Of a stretch of DNA of 64,000 bases, positions 26,610-39,598 are shown piece after piece. Positions within the stretch are counted from its first letter, which is position 1; each line of letters begins with the position of its first letter. The stretch lies in the NCBI GenBank assembly GCA_949825025.1, contig OX463785.1:13579971-13643970 (forward strand), in the 5' to 3' direction. The notes beneath the pieces were generated by a model that was given only the letters and a program-made list of their open reading frames with translations, was not told where the DNA came from and did no database searches. Made by a program: the position numbers and the translations under genes. Origin of the DNA: Siphlonurus alternatus (Eukaryota; Arthropoda; Insecta; Ephemeroptera; Siphlonuridae).

Positions 26610-27067
26610 GCTTTCTCTTTTACATTTTTTTTTCATCGTTCATAACACGTTTCCGCTGAAAGCTTTTTCTTTCTTTGTTTTCCTCTCTATCATAAACCAA
26701 AATGAAAGAAAAAAAAAAGAGAATTAAAATAATATAATTGAAAAAAATATATAATATTATATATTTTTATATAGCTCATAATAAAAATGTATAACTGTTA
26801 AACATTTATAATTAGAGTGTTCTTTACTTCTTTTTTTATAATAATAAAAACATAATTATGTATACGTTTTAGAATAGGTTATAAGTCAAATTTTATACTA
26901 TATAAGTAAACATTATAAAGAAAATCTGCAAATACAGTAATTGCAACTCAAAATGTTAAATTCATATAGAGTAAGATTGCTTTAAATAGTTTCGGAGACT
27001 TCAACTCCCAACGATATTTAATACTTGAGATTCGTTACTATTTCATGATAAACTCAATTAAAGAATA

Positions 27068-27298
27068 AAGGTGCTTTTTCATGGAGCGTTATCGAGATGG
27101 GAGGGAAAGGCGCACGCACTTGCCTCAATATCATATTATGGCGGCCATGTTGGTGTGAAAAAATCGCGATGGGATTTCATCGATGCGGAATTAAGGCGAT
27201 TTTTCCACGCCAACATGGCTGCCATATGATATTGAAGCAAGTGCGCCTTTCTTGACCCGTTAAGCCCCGCTAAATATTGCTCCATGGAGAAGCACCTT
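27068..27298. mobile_element. Palindromic TIR element with AAGGTGCTT ends
   Basis: AAGGTGCTTTTTCATGGAGC at the left faces AAGGTGCTTCTCCATGGAGC (complement) at the right. Inner arms include AAAGGCGCACGCACTTGC, CAATATCATATTATGGC and GCCATGTTGGTGTGAAAAAA with their complements. It is G+C-rich for the window and has no coding capacity. Confidence 0.78.
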
Positions 27299-27411
27299 AA
27301 ATATATTGCGAGACAAAATCGCTTCCCGCGCGGCATAGACCGATTTTATCGCCATACGATATTGTGCGCCTTTCTCGCCCCTCTCGATATGACTCCATGG
27401 AATAGCACCTT
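27299..27411. mobile_element. Extra right half of the AAGGTGC element
   Basis: Directly after the full element a second right arm follows: ACGATATTGTGCGCCTTTCT, CGCC, ATGACTCCATGGAATAGCAC, CTT. Complemented, it begins AAGGTGCTATTCCATGGAGT. This suggests a tandem half-copy from a nested insertion or aberrant excision. It has its own more diverged interior with GCTTCCCGCGCGGC. Confidence 0.65.
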
Positions 27412-27590
27412 CAGCGATCGTCACCTCTCCAACCATCTCTCTCCTTGAGGTTAGGCAACTTGTTCAGCATCCAGGAGGAGCGGGTAGCATATGTAGCAGG
27501 GGCAAGGTGGAATTTGATGGCGGTGAATGCTCCAAGGTATTCTTGTACGTACATTTTGGATGTATGGAACCAAAATCTATAATTACTTAT
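27412..27590 (-). CDS. Weak minus-strand exon-like segment
   Basis: Directly beside the double AAGGTGC element, the minus strand is open and reads through EYLGAFTAIKFHLAPATYA and then SSWMLNKLPNLKERDGWRG. Base composition is raised in G+C compared with the sequence beyond 27600. No strong acceptor was found; a weak donor-like GTGACG follows WRG. The segment contains the GTTGCCTAACCTCAAGG motif shared with two other places, which argues for a repeat origin. No family was recognised. Confidence 0.15.
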
Positions 27591-27739
27591 TTTCATCCAC
27601 ACGGCAAGATGATAAAAAGCTGGCATTACATTATTTTCCATACAATTTTTCCTTATTTATTTTCATACAATTTTTCCTTACAAAAAATTTTATATTTGTT
27701 TGTGTATGGAGATTATATGTAATACCTATGAATTAAGAC

Positions 27740-28980
27740 AATGGCACTGTTATTAATGGTTGAGTGTTTTTATTTCAGTATCACATTTCACTATAAAATA
27801 TCACTTATTACTTCAAATTTAATATCTTAGGAACAGCATGTTGTCTTGTCTTAATAATTTTTTAGTGAATGCTATGTACAGTGCATGGTACAATTTGGAT
27901 TCCCTTTCTTAATCAACTGACACGTTTTTTTTTTGTTTTTTTTTTTTCAATTTATTAAAAATTATACAGATTGCTGAAATCCATATTCAGAAAACCGATA
28001 TTTTTCCCTTTCATTTGTAAATGCATAAATTACAAGCAAAACATGCCTTATTAAAAAAATAATGTCAGGATTTTTTCCCCAGCACTCCAATTAGATGATG
28101 TTTTATAATTTATATTTAAAAAAAAATGCTGAGTTATGAAAAATATTTATGTCAATCAAGACTAATATATTTGTATTATAGAACTTCTAATAAACTGGGA
28201 GTAAGAAAAATGTTTAATTTGTATTTCACTTTAATTATATAAAGAATTCTTTTTATTATATGGAATTTTTATAAAAAACAATTATTTTTTTAACAAATAT
28301 TCATATATAGAAGAATGATTGTTAATATTTTTGATTGAAATATAATTGGAGAATTTAATATTTTAAAATAAAGACTTTACAAATGAATTTTTATGCTATT
28401 AAAATAAGATTTTTTTCACTTAAAAAACGAAAGAATTTTTTATATTATTTTTATTAATTTTTAAGTGAATTCCTATGTAACTCTTATCATGCTGTATTTT
28501 TTTTTTAAAAACTTTCTCAATTTAATACTTCATGAAATGTATTCAATCTTTTTTTTACTAAAAATCACTGTCACAACAATCGAAACCCTTCGTTAAATTT
28601 TTTCTTGCAGATATTTTGATACAAGACCTCGAGTTGTTTGGATTTTATCAAAAAAAATTATATATTTTATTTTTGAAATATAAAATTTCAACTTTTATTA
28701 ATTATCAATTTTTGTAATTTTTAATGATAGTGCGTAACTGATGATAAAATTTCCAATCGATTAGTATAAATTTCGTTCTTGTGCGATGCATATTAGCTGA
28801 GATTGAGAATTGCATCAATGCATTTTCATGCAATTGCACTTTACTATAAATTGTTCTAATCATCACAGAAAAATAATTTTTGTACCGCTAGATAGGGAAT
28901 TGAATTGTGATTTCATGCCAATCGTTGAAAAAGACGAAAGATGATTTCTCATAGACGTTTAAAATTTGTGTTTATTTTAA
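27740..28980. other. AT-rich non-coding stretch
   Basis: Only spacer, with a lone family E-like terminus (GACCTCGAGTTGT) at 28625-28637 lacking the rest of the element. Confidence 0.5.
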
Positions 28981-28984
28981 TGAC

Positions 28985-29125
28985 AGCCAACATCCGGTAT
29001 CGCCGCTTCTGCTCTCATCTCGCCATAAAATTTCTACTGGACATCGCGTGTGGCCAGACCGATACGTCACAACTTCACTTTTTAGCCGTTGGTCCCTGAA
29101 ATTCAAATTTGTGGGCCTCAACAAG
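28985..29125. other. GC-rich island of unknown nature
   Basis: This stretch (CCGGTATCGCCGCTTCTGCT..., TGGCCAGACCGATACGTCAC) is far richer in G+C and CpG than its flanks. On the minus strand a frame stays open to a TAA at about 28979 and includes VVTYRSGHTRCP and LWRDESRSGDTGCW. No splice borders were resolved. It could be an exon, a SINE or another repeat; no second copy was seen in the window. Confidence 0.35.
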
Positions 29126-29189
29126 AAAATGATTATTACCAGTGAATCGGTCTTATTTTTGTTGATTAGATGATATTAAAAAAGTGTTC

Positions 29190-29405
29190 CCTTCAGTACA
29201 CCTTTAACACTCTTTTAGGGCTGTGGGATTTCGCAGCGTACCATAAAAAAAATTAAGAACCTATAGATGCAATCAGGTTTACGCACGCACACAGCTTCGT
29301 ATCGTATAACATCGTACGTTTCTCATTTAGAATCGGTTATAAATATTTACCATACGAAGTCATACGATACATTGTCATACGATGCGATACAAAGGCAGTG
29401 TAAAA
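29190..29405. mobile_element. Candidate element with repeated CGTATCGTAT blocks
   Basis: The segment between TTTAACACTC (left) and GCAGTGTAAAA (right, loosely complementary) holds CTTCGTATCGTATAACATCG and the near-inverse CATACGATACATTGTCATAC. It is richer in CpG than its flanks and ends where the family E fragment begins. Terminal repeats are short, so the call is tentative. Confidence 0.35.
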
Positions 29406-29582
29406 CCCCCCTTAAAATCGTGCTGCAAAACACTGTAACGTCATATTCATGCAAATATTTAATACTCAAGCATAGGAAAAAAGTTACATTACTATGACGT
29501 CACAGCGACTTTCTCCTAGATTTCGTGGGTGTTATAGGGATTAAAAAAAAAATCGACAACCCGTAACTCGAGATCCTCTCTT
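29396..29582. mobile_element. Family E MITE, copy 2 (left end missing)
   Basis: The core CCTTAAAATCGTGCTGCAAA, ACGTCATATTCATGCAAATA, TCAAGCATAGG and ACTATGACGTCACAG matches the 41050 copy. The right end is GTAACTCGAGATCCTC. The left terminus is replaced by the end of another candidate element that runs up to about 29405. Confidence 0.6.
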
Positions 29583-31107
29583 CAAATATATATAATGTAA
29601 CAATTTTATCAATTTATTTTCATGAAGATTGTCTAATGATACAGAGACCATAATTTTATTGTTAACATTATCACTCGTTCTATAAGACATGATAGGTTAC
29701 ATGAAAAATAGCAGTAATATAGTGCTCATTGTTAAATGACAGGCCCTATACTTGACTGCACGATGATAATAGGGGATATGTTATATTTTTTTAAAGAATA
29801 AAATAAACCCTTATGTCTCTTGCTTAGTTCCTCTGATTCCTCATGAATTTACTGAATGCTTATGAAAATAATTAAATTAAGAGGCCTGTTTGCTGACATT
29901 GTTTGACCTCCTGGATGGTATGCAATTTTCGATTTTCTCTCTTTTCTCGTCATTTTTCGGGAAAACTGAAAAATGAGTTTCATTACAAATGTTTGGGGAT
30001 TGTAACGCATGCTATAAATTATTTTTATATTAATTAGTCAACTTAAAAAATGAAAAATAAGACCCTGAGACATGAGTACTGTAATAAACATGCTACGTCT
30101 ACAATTTTTGGAAACTTATGAAAATTTTCTAAATGAAACCATTCTTTATTTCTATAGCTCTATCTTAACAAAAAGACAAATATTTTTACTTATATTCTCT
30201 ATCACGGTATAATATACCATCAAGAATTAGCAAGACAAATGCTATATTCCATATATAGTTACGTGGGAACGGAAGCACATGTTGTTAGTGCTGATCTACC
30301 CAGTTATATAGGGTCCAGCTGACTAAATTAATTATATCTCGTCTTCTAATCCTCGTCTGATACCCCACCACCTTCATGATTAGCACAATAAGAGGGAGGT
30401 TTAATCAACAACCCTCTACATTCTACTTAGCCCTCCATCCCTTTAACATTGGATGTCCAGAAAGGATTATATATACCTTTATCCTAAATATATAACATAC
30501 CTGCTTGTATACCTTCAAGTGGTTATTAATTATTTTTTTAATTTATATTTTTATTATTCATCTCTCTAAATTTGTATACAAATACATTTTTTTAAGTAAT
30601 GAGTTTTTTTAATAATAGATCTTAATTCTACGTTGTTCTTTCAAAATTTAATTTGATCCTAAAATAGAATTCATTGTGTTATATATTACAGTATTTTATC
30701 CTCTGAGATATGAAACATTGAATTGGAAAGCTACATTACATTGTATTAAATATCCATAAGTTATATACAGTACTACAAACATGAATATTAATTTACTATA
30801 TAGTAAAGAAGATTTTAATAAAAAAATCTGCCGTGTTGAATTATTTATATGTTTATGTTAATGCATGGCGCAGCAGTATCAAAGCTAATTTTAAAAAAAT
30901 CCCAAAATTTCTTTAATTTGAAAGTTTAATATTTTTTTATTTGGGTATAATTTACAATGATATCAATACTCACAAAAAAATATTTAATTTGATATTTATT
31001 TCCCCAGCTCTGCATATAAAGTCATTTTATTTTATTTTTTTCTGTTCTTTAAAAAAAGGAAAAAACTTTTGTTTGATATCTTAGGGTATACTCCTGTGTA
31101 TTTCTAG

Positions 31108-31379
31108 TTGAAATTGTGTCACAAATCGTGTCCATGTTATCCAAGTGACACAACAACATGCAGTTTGTATCAGGCTACAAATCTCACGGTTCCTGGTTTG
31201 TGTCCTCAGACCCTGGAACTGAGTGCTGGCCCGGACTGCGCCGTGGACCGTCTCCTCCTCAATGACACGTGCACACACGTGCTGCTGGCCGGGACTCGTG
31301 GCGCCTGCGTGGTGGCGCTACCTGGACGTTGGGGCTCCTCGGGACTCTTCGCAGATGGACGAGACTCCGTGCCCTGCAA
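31108..31379 (+). CDS. Internal exon of an unrecognised cysteine-rich extracellular protein
   Basis: An open frame of 90 full codons lies between a usable acceptor (pyrimidine-rich stretch ending TTTCTAG, 31101-31107) and a strong donor (GTAAGT at 31380). An in-frame stop sits just before the acceptor and another just after the donor, as expected of an internal exon. The last 180 bases are about 66% G+C, against very AT-rich flanks. The peptide has nine cysteines (positions 4, 8, 10, 18, 32, 44, 55, 67, 90), starting with a CxxxCxC pattern, and two N-glycosylation sequons (NLT at 25, NDT at 52). No signal peptide or membrane segment lies in this exon. Exon length is 272 nt, so it begins in phase 0 and ends in phase 2. 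I do not recognise the family. A disulphide-bonded secreted or receptor ectodomain is an inference from cysteines and sequons. Partner exons were not found with confidence. Confidence 0.6.
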
Positions 31380-34030
31380 GTAAGTTCAATGATAACAATA
31401 ATATTATCTGAAAATTGGTTTTTCTAACTGTTCTAGTCTTGTATTGAAGATTTCGGAAAATTCAAACTTGTTAAAGTACAGTTCTTTAATAATTCTGAAA
31501 ATTTTCAAACTTCATTTTGTTTTACTGACAGTTGCGAAACGCTATAGAACTTGAACGATGTTAATTGGGTCTTATAGTTTGAATCTATAATTATTATTTT
31601 CTCGTTTTACAACAATATACATTTAAAGTCTCCATAGCGATTTATAATTTATGACCAAAACGTTACCTCTGCTGCTAATTTCTCTGTGAGCGTTACTTCG
31701 TTATACCTTGTAAATTTAAAACTTTATACTTATTTTTTATCTGCCCAAAAATTTTCAAAATCAAAGTTTTTAAAGGGACATACATTGGCAACAAATTAGT
31801 TAGTAATCTTTCACTCCATAAATTAAATACAAATCGTTGCCAATTAATACGATGTAAACAACATGACACTCGTAAGTCCCATGACGGTATGTGGAAAATT
31901 TGATGAAATATAAATTTTATAATAGAATTGCAATAGTCAACAAATCAGCATTCTCATTGTTATAATAATTCTTTACACTCTCTCTTTTCTTAAGTATACC
32001 TCACAAGGGAAGAGAGTATATATATAAGAAAGTGTGGGGGTGGTAAGAGAGAGAGAGGTTGAGTTGAAGTCAGAGAAAAGATTAGAACCTCTTCTTCGCT
32101 AGTGATTGTTGTGGCCATTAAAGGTCTAATGTCGTCTGTTGCAGATTAAAAGCAAAACGTCGTTAGCATTGTTAGTACTGGTGTAGTCGAAATAAAGCTA
32201 GAGTGAGAGATTTCCATAGGGATTTCAATGGGACTCAGTTTTATTACAGTCTTCTCTCTCCCTACATAGCTATGGTTCTGTATTACATACCCACCGTGCA
32301 GCTTGCTTTCAAACTTTCTTCTTCAAAGTGTTTTTGTAATATGAAACTACTCTATATGTCTTTGCATAGTTAATAATTTTTATATTTTAAATATTAAATA
32401 TATGTTTACTTATAAATATTTGCAATACACATGAATCGTAAGGAAAATCATATTTGAGAAACTCAAACAGTTTGAAATAAATTATAAGCAATTTAAAAAT
32501 TTTATTGGTTTTTAATGTGGGTTTTTACAAATTCCTATAGCCACGAAGATAGTTATTTGATTGTTAGTTGTTTGAACTTATGTACTAACCTACTAACAGA
32601 TCATTTGACATTAAAATGATCAGCTTTCAGATAAAAATATAACTGATATTGTATAATAATTATTTTTTATGCTGAAAATTAGTTATTAATTAATAAATAC
32701 CATGATCTTCAGAAAGTCTAATTTTATTTGAAAAACATTTTAAGAACAAATTTATACAACTGTAAATTTTTTTCTGAACGCTGGTGAAATATGAAAATAT
32801 AACAGCAATATAACTAATAACAAAACTGCCTAATATGACTTCATAAATTTTAGGCTTATAGAAATTAAATTGTCAGTATATCAAATCGAGTACTAAATAT
32901 GAAAATCTGACAAGTATTAAGTCTTACTTTTTTCATAATCCACAATTAAAATTGTAGTTTCATGCAGTAATTTTTGTTTCTCTTCCATATGAAATTTCTT
33001 ACCCTAATTATTACTATATCATACAAAAGAACTATTCAAGAATTCACCATTAAAAATATTATAACAAGCCCTTTTTTTATACATATTATAAATTTAGGGT
33101 CTTGTTAATTAACATTATATACGTAATAAAATCAAGTCGTGTGCCAACATTTTAATCGTAAATTAACTTTATAATACTTTTCATGTGCTTTTATAAGGAT
33201 TATACTATATAAGTATATGTTAGGAAGTAACTTTAAGAGTCAAGCACCAAGCTCTTATAAAATATATATCTTGAGACACAAGAATGGTAGTTAAGATTTC
33301 AGTGACTTAAGATGTTGGACTCATTAAAGACATTATAACGATCATCGCCAAAGTAATGTTAGTAAAAACTCTATATTGCTATGTATAAGGAAGAAGAAGG
33401 AGAAAGAGGATTTTAAGGAAAGGATATTCTTCGTCTTAGAGAGTTTTCTTGAAGATTATGAATACAGTTCCTGAATATGAATGAGACGGACATGATGACT
33501 GAAAAGAATGTTTTTTAAAAAAAAATTATAAATAAATTTTCTGGTAATATTACTGTTTGTTAAAAGTGTCTTAAAAGAGAGAAAAAAAAGTAGACTTAAT
33601 GTGTTGAAATAACAATAATAATAAGAATAAGAAAGTTTAAGTATACAAGTGCAATTATGTGTAAATTTAATGATAAAAATATGTAATTTTATGTAATGAA
33701 ATTTATTGTTGTGAAAAAAGGATTAGTATTTTAAGCTCAATAAGGATTATTTATAAAAAAATTCCCAGTAAAAAAAATTATCTTTTACAGGCATGAATAA
33801 TTATTTAGCAGCTTTTAATGAGGCAATTTTATTTCAAATTTCTGCCGGAATTAGTAGCGACAATTTCACACTTTTCTGTTCAAAAATGCAAATAACTTTG
33901 AAGAGCGATGCAAGTTAAGAGTTTTGATCCCTCTAAAGTTTCATATTTAAAATAAAAATGGTACTTAATTCTCTATGCTACTTCTGTTAAAGGACATCCT
34001 GTCGTATAGGGAGTTTGAAGGCAAATAAAA
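31380..34030. other. Probable intron after the cysteine-rich exon
   Basis: AT-rich sequence following the GTAAGT donor. An acceptor-like GTCTGTTGCAG at 32134-32144 is followed in the matching phase by only six codons before a stop, so it is not a convincing next exon. No repeat family was recognised until 34031. Confidence 0.4.
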
Positions 34031-34368
34031 GTAACTCTTGTTTGGAATGAGATATTAGAATGTGAAAATTTTAGTGGCTTAATCGAAAGAAGGGGTATGA
34101 TACTGTGAATTTTTTCAGATTTTTCTGAGACCGGGAACTATTTTTTTAAAAAATGTTGAAAATCTATTCAACATAGGAGTAGTCTATTCTACTCCTTAAA
34201 AAGGATAGGGCAGTGCCGCCCGTGACGTCATCAAAGTAGCATTTCAATAATTTTTTAAAAATAGTTCCTGGTCTCAGAAAAATCTGAAAAATTCCTTACA
34301 CCTTCTTTCGATTAAGCCACTAAAATTTTCACATTCTTTATAATATCTCATTCCACGAAACAATAACT
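34031..34368. mobile_element. Family F element, copy 1 (terminus type I)
   Basis: The outer arms GGAATGAGATATTAGAATGT, GAAAATTTTAGTGGCTTAAT and CGAAAGAAGG are repeated in inverse on the right. The inner core TTTTTTCAGATTTTTCTGAG, ACCGGGAACTATTTTT and its inverse match the cores at 48590, 55382 and 59909, but the outer arms do not. The centre holds a TAGTCTATTCTACTCC segment and GTGACGTCATC. It is 338 bp and non-coding. Confidence 0.8.
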
Positions 34369-34395
34369 GTACGCATGATGGTATTACATTTCTTA

Positions 34396-34609
34396 ATAGA
34401 GGACCTCGAGCATGTTTACATTTTTTTTCAAACCCTCTAGAGCACCCCTAAAACTGTGATGCAAAATAATACTGTGACGTCATAGTTATACAAATATTTA
34501 AAAACATATGACTATAACAAATTGTGTTAAGTAATAGGGTCGTTTACCTCGATTTTAAAAGTCTTTGAATCTATAAAAAATTGTCGATACATAACTCGAG
34601 GTCCTCGAT
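34396..34609. mobile_element. Family E MITE, copy 3
   Basis: The ends are ATAGAGGACCTCGAG and, complemented, ATCGAGGACCTCGAGTTAT. The core has CTGTGATGCAAAATA and TGTGACGTCATAG. It is 214 bp and lies 27 bases downstream of a family F element. Confidence 0.75.
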
Positions 34610-35168
34610 ATCGATATTACTATACAATACATAAAAAATCGTGCAAATTGCATCTCATTGGTAGAAATAAAACTAAACTGCATTACTTTTTTTATTGTAA
34701 CAAGCTCTCAAGTCTCTGACAGCTCCAAGTATACAGTCAGCCTTATAGTTGCAGTCAATGGGACTGTTGCCTCTATAATAGTAAATTCGCATTGTTCACT
34801 TTTACTCAAAATTTGTTACAAATTTTAATTTATTTTTAAATGCATTATTTTTGCCAATAATTTATTAAAACCATGAAAATAATTTGAGTTATTATTAAAA
34901 CTTTTCACAAGCTATTTATAAAATAATTTTACAATATGAAATATGGATGATTACATTGACATAATTATTGCGATAAATTTAATTCAACATGTTAATGATC
35001 ATAAAAAAAACATACGACAACTACTGAATTAATTATAAAAGATTTTAATAATTAAAAATAGCATAAAAAATTTGTAATACAAAATTGACTGTTTGTAATT
35101 TATTACTTGGATATATACGAGTGTAAAATTTATACTGTGGTGGTAGTTCTTGTTTTTATCGCAAATTT

Positions 35169-35274
<106 letters not shown>

Positions 35275-35279
35275 GCCCT

Positions 35280-38200
35280 CTATATACAGTATATGTCTCG
35301 TCTGTTGAAAATTAGATTGTACTTTTATATTCATATGAAGGTTAAGTTAGGTTAGATTTTTTTTTTATATATACATTTTTTTTTTGTGTATATGTTTTGT
35401 TGTTAGTTGGTTACTCATTTTAACATTTCTGATGTACCCTCCCAATCAAGTGAACGTTGATTAGAAGAATAAAAAAACATTATACAAGCTTTTCTCCCTT
35501 CTTGTATCACGAAATACATGGAAAAATAGGTGGGAGTTTTTATAAAAAAAAAAAAAAAAGAAGGATGAGTTAAAAAAAAAGGAGAGTGGAAAAAAAAAAG
35601 AATTGGATATTTTACGACAAGCCACATAACAACTGTAACTTTTTTTTTTATTATAACAAACAAACGTTATATTCACCTCAAACTCATGTGCCCCATTATT
35701 ACAATATTACCTCGTTCATAAGTTATATCCAAGTAGGAAAATAATACCAACGTACATACGTTTATATAACTAGCTTCCAGTATAATGTTTTTTTTTTAAA
35801 CTCATTCTATATGTGTGTGTTTTTTTATTCATTTCGTAACTTCAATCATTGAAATTAAAAATTAAAACTTCCATTATAATATTTTTTATATATATAAAAA
35901 TAAAACTAAATACAAATATTGGAATTAATGTAGATTAAAATAATACTAGAATAAAAAATATAAATTTAATCAATATAATTCAATTATATTTTTGTTGCTT
36001 ACCTCATTAAATTTGTATTATGTATTGCTAATTGTAATTTAAAATGTATGCTCTTGTAATTATTTGTAAATTTATGTTAAATTTATATAATCAAGTGTAA
36101 TTAAAGATAAAATTTCAAAGATTTTGAATTGTGTTTGTAATGTTTAATAAATACTATAACAATATAATTTGACAAATTTTATTACTTTGTCGTATATTTT
36201 CGTAATATCTCGACCCAAAAGAGAAAAAAATGTTCATTTCCCTATGACAAAACCAATGAAAGTTACAACCAATAAGAAACTGGGTTGGCATCGCTAACTC
36301 CTAAAACATGACAGCCCGCTTTACTTCAATGCCCAAGTAGTTGCATATCTTTAAGGAGATTCAGATTTTCCAAAACGTACTTTTTTAATTGAACATGACA
36401 CTTCTTTAAGCGGAAATGATGTATATTCTTGCCTCATTTGTTAGTAATTTAACTTATAGCAAAAAAATAAATTATACTGCTTTGCAATATTAAAAATAGC
36501 TTACAATTTCAAACTCATTAAGCCTCCATATATGGGGAACCGTACGAGATATCCCTAGGTGTATTTTTATTATCATTAATATTCTTTTCAATATTTTCAC
36601 CCTAAAAAAAACTTCATTATTTGTGCACGTGAATGTACAAAATAATATATCATTATGTTTATATATATTGAGAGACGATGAGTAAATAAAATTGTGGTTT
36701 TTAAAACAAAATTTTATATTATACGAGGTGAAAAGATAGTAGTGACCCCCCTCTCTCTCTCTCTACATTGATGTACTGGCTCTAAATTTTTTACTGCATT
36801 AAACCAGAGAGTCACATTGAAAGCTTCAATCGCAGTACCACCAACTCTGTTGTGTTAAACCTAATTTATTCATTTATTAATTTGTATCCCTACTGCGGTG
36901 TTGTATCGTCAATCCTCACTCCCCTCTCCATATATATACCTTTTATTTTTTCTCATCACCTACCCTTTTATATATATATAATACTGTGATGGTATTAGCT
37001 GTAGATTATAGTGAGTGGACGTTGTAATAATATTATAAACATCAAATGATATATTTGCTCTTGTATTTTTCATTTGAAGGTATTTTTTTTTATTTACAAT
37101 TTATTAACTTTTTATATATGTACATAAATAAAAATGTATAAAACAATTTTTGACGTATTCATATTGAAATTAATTCTATATATAATCTCACTTTACTTTT
37201 TTTGTTTTTGTTTTATTAAAAATTTGTATATATTTATATATGCGTAATGCGTATATAATGCTATTATATTGTGTTAATACCAATCTTAACTATAAATAGA
37301 AATATCTACAATTTTCAACTTTATACAATTGATGCACATTATTTAATTAATATTACAATTTTTTTATGAATAAAATTAGATAAGAAAATAAAGGAAATAA
37401 ATTAATTAATACCGCGCGATTTATCTGACTGTAAGATACTATATATATACGGAGTCTTAAAACATTACTGTTAGAATGAGTCGATTTTGAAATAAAATTT
37501 GAAAATTTGGGAATGTGCAACACCTCCATTTCTGGTTTTTGTCTATGGCTCCAATGAAACTTCTACCTCATTTGAAAAAAAAAAAAAAAAAAAATAGTCA
37601 GGCAATTCTAATTAATTTAAAAATTTGTATGCAATTAATTTATTATGACAAGTTTAAGGTTCCGTGCAAGTATTGAAATTAAATGGACCAGATCTAACAG
37701 TAAGACCCAAATCAACTGTGAAATTCATCCTTAAAATACTTGAATTCTTTGTTTATTATAAAAATATCTTGCTTATTATTTATAGTTATTTAACTATAAA
37801 ATTAGATAAATATTACAATAATAAAATTATGTATTCAATCATAATCAAAACAAATATATAAACCTAACTATATTCCTTTGTACATATAATACTAAATACA
37901 TACATGCATATAAAAACTGCATCCAATTTGAACAATGGATATTCACATATATAATATTATATACAAACGTTACAGCTCGTATATATCCAATTGAGAAATG
38001 AGTCCATACAAAGCTATAATGGTAAGCAGTAGATTGAACATATACATATATATACAGTACAATATATATAATTATATATATATATAGGAAGCATTCCAAT
38101 CAGTGATATTATAGAAGCAAGAGTCGTTGAAGAGGTAGGATCACAAAGCATAACAAAGTGCAATATTCTGATGACACAGACAGTATATAGTGAGTGATTT

Positions 38201-39516
38201 TACCGTCATGGAGAGTGAGGCATATTTGTGTTAGGTAGACTAAATGAATTGCTTATTCCATCCACAAATCGACTGCTTTTGACTCTCTATGTACACAATA
38301 ATAATAATCATCATATATGTAATAAACTACACTCTATTGTTTTAACTCTGATTATTAATTAATATGATGATGGTTTAATATTATTTTTTATGGATACAAA
38401 AAAAGGTTATATTCATTAAGAATGCTCTTTGTATATTTTTGTAATTTATTAAAAAATATATATAATTATAAATATATATTATACTCTGTGATTTTTTGGA
38501 TACAGAACATACATTATTTGTATTGCAGATTTTATACTTTTTTTAACTTTATAGTAAAAATATAACATTGTTGGGTTAAAACTGATAAGGGGTGTTTTCC
38601 ATTAATTTTGTAATTTGTACACCTGTAATTTCCAATCTTACTTGATAACAGTGTCTTGTCTTACTTTGTAGCTACTGTATTTATTGTGATTATTTTCATA
38701 TTTTTATTTTAAAATAATTTAAAATATATTTCAGACGTTAAGTTTTTTGTTTCTTTATTTTTAAAAAATAATAATCAAAAGTGTCAAACACATTACAGAC
38801 AAATAATTCTCATCACCTTTCCTTTTCTTTTTTTGTACTTTAATATAAATACACACAATTAATTAAAGTCACTATATAAAAATTTTAACACAAATAAACA
38901 AACAAAAATTATTAATGAGGTATTTTTTAATATTATTATTTATTCTCAACCTTTTTTTTTATTTTTATATTTCAGAACAAAAGAAATTACAAAAGAATTT
39001 ATTTTTCTCTTTTTGAACGCTTTTTTTTTTTTAATTTTCATTTTAGGATAAAAAAATATTTATATAATTCTACCTTCACTTTTCCCCCTTCTCTTTTTGT
39101 TCCTGTCTGTTATTATTTTCCTAGGAAATATTATTCATAATAATTTTGAATATTATGATCCCTCTAGCTCTTTACTCTCTCCCTTTTAAAACATAAAGTC
39201 TTACGCAAGAATGATATTAGTCTATTAATAATGATGAGAGGATTAACAGACATCACAGTAGCAAAGCTCATGCACGTCTCTCTCTCTTCAGATGATTAAT
39301 AAAAGCTACTTTTGTGAGAAATGATGTAGTTTTTAATATTTGATAAGCTTCTCCTCCTACCTAGGTTGTGTTCAGGAAGCGTCCGGTTTTGATATAACTG
39401 TGTGCTGTGGGGTTTTCATTATATACCAAAAGATGGTAGCTTCCGTTCCATCTCTGATGTTGTGTTCATATACCCATTTTCGTTAAATATATAAAATATA
39501 AAGGTGACGATTTAAT

Positions 39517-39519
<3 letters not shown>
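35280..39519. other. AT-rich non-coding stretch
   Basis: Spacer with poly-A/T runs (35548-35600, 37577-37597), short TA tracts and a pair of CCAAT boxes at 36253 and 36269. No exon or MITE was supported. Confidence 0.5.

Positions 39520-39591
<72 letters not shown>
39520..39591. repeat. (TA)n microsatellite, about 36 units
   Basis: A pure alternating AT tract able to extrude as a cruciform. AT-only flanks continue on the left. Confidence 0.95.

Positions 39592-39598
<7 letters not shown>

Noticed and set aside
28625..28637. Single family E-like terminus GACCTCGAGTTGT
   Set aside because: No core or second end nearby, so it is too short to call an element.
36253..36273. Two CCAAT boxes 16 bases apart, promoter-like
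   Set aside because: No TATA box, initiator or downstream gene was found, and two pentamers this close can occur by chance.
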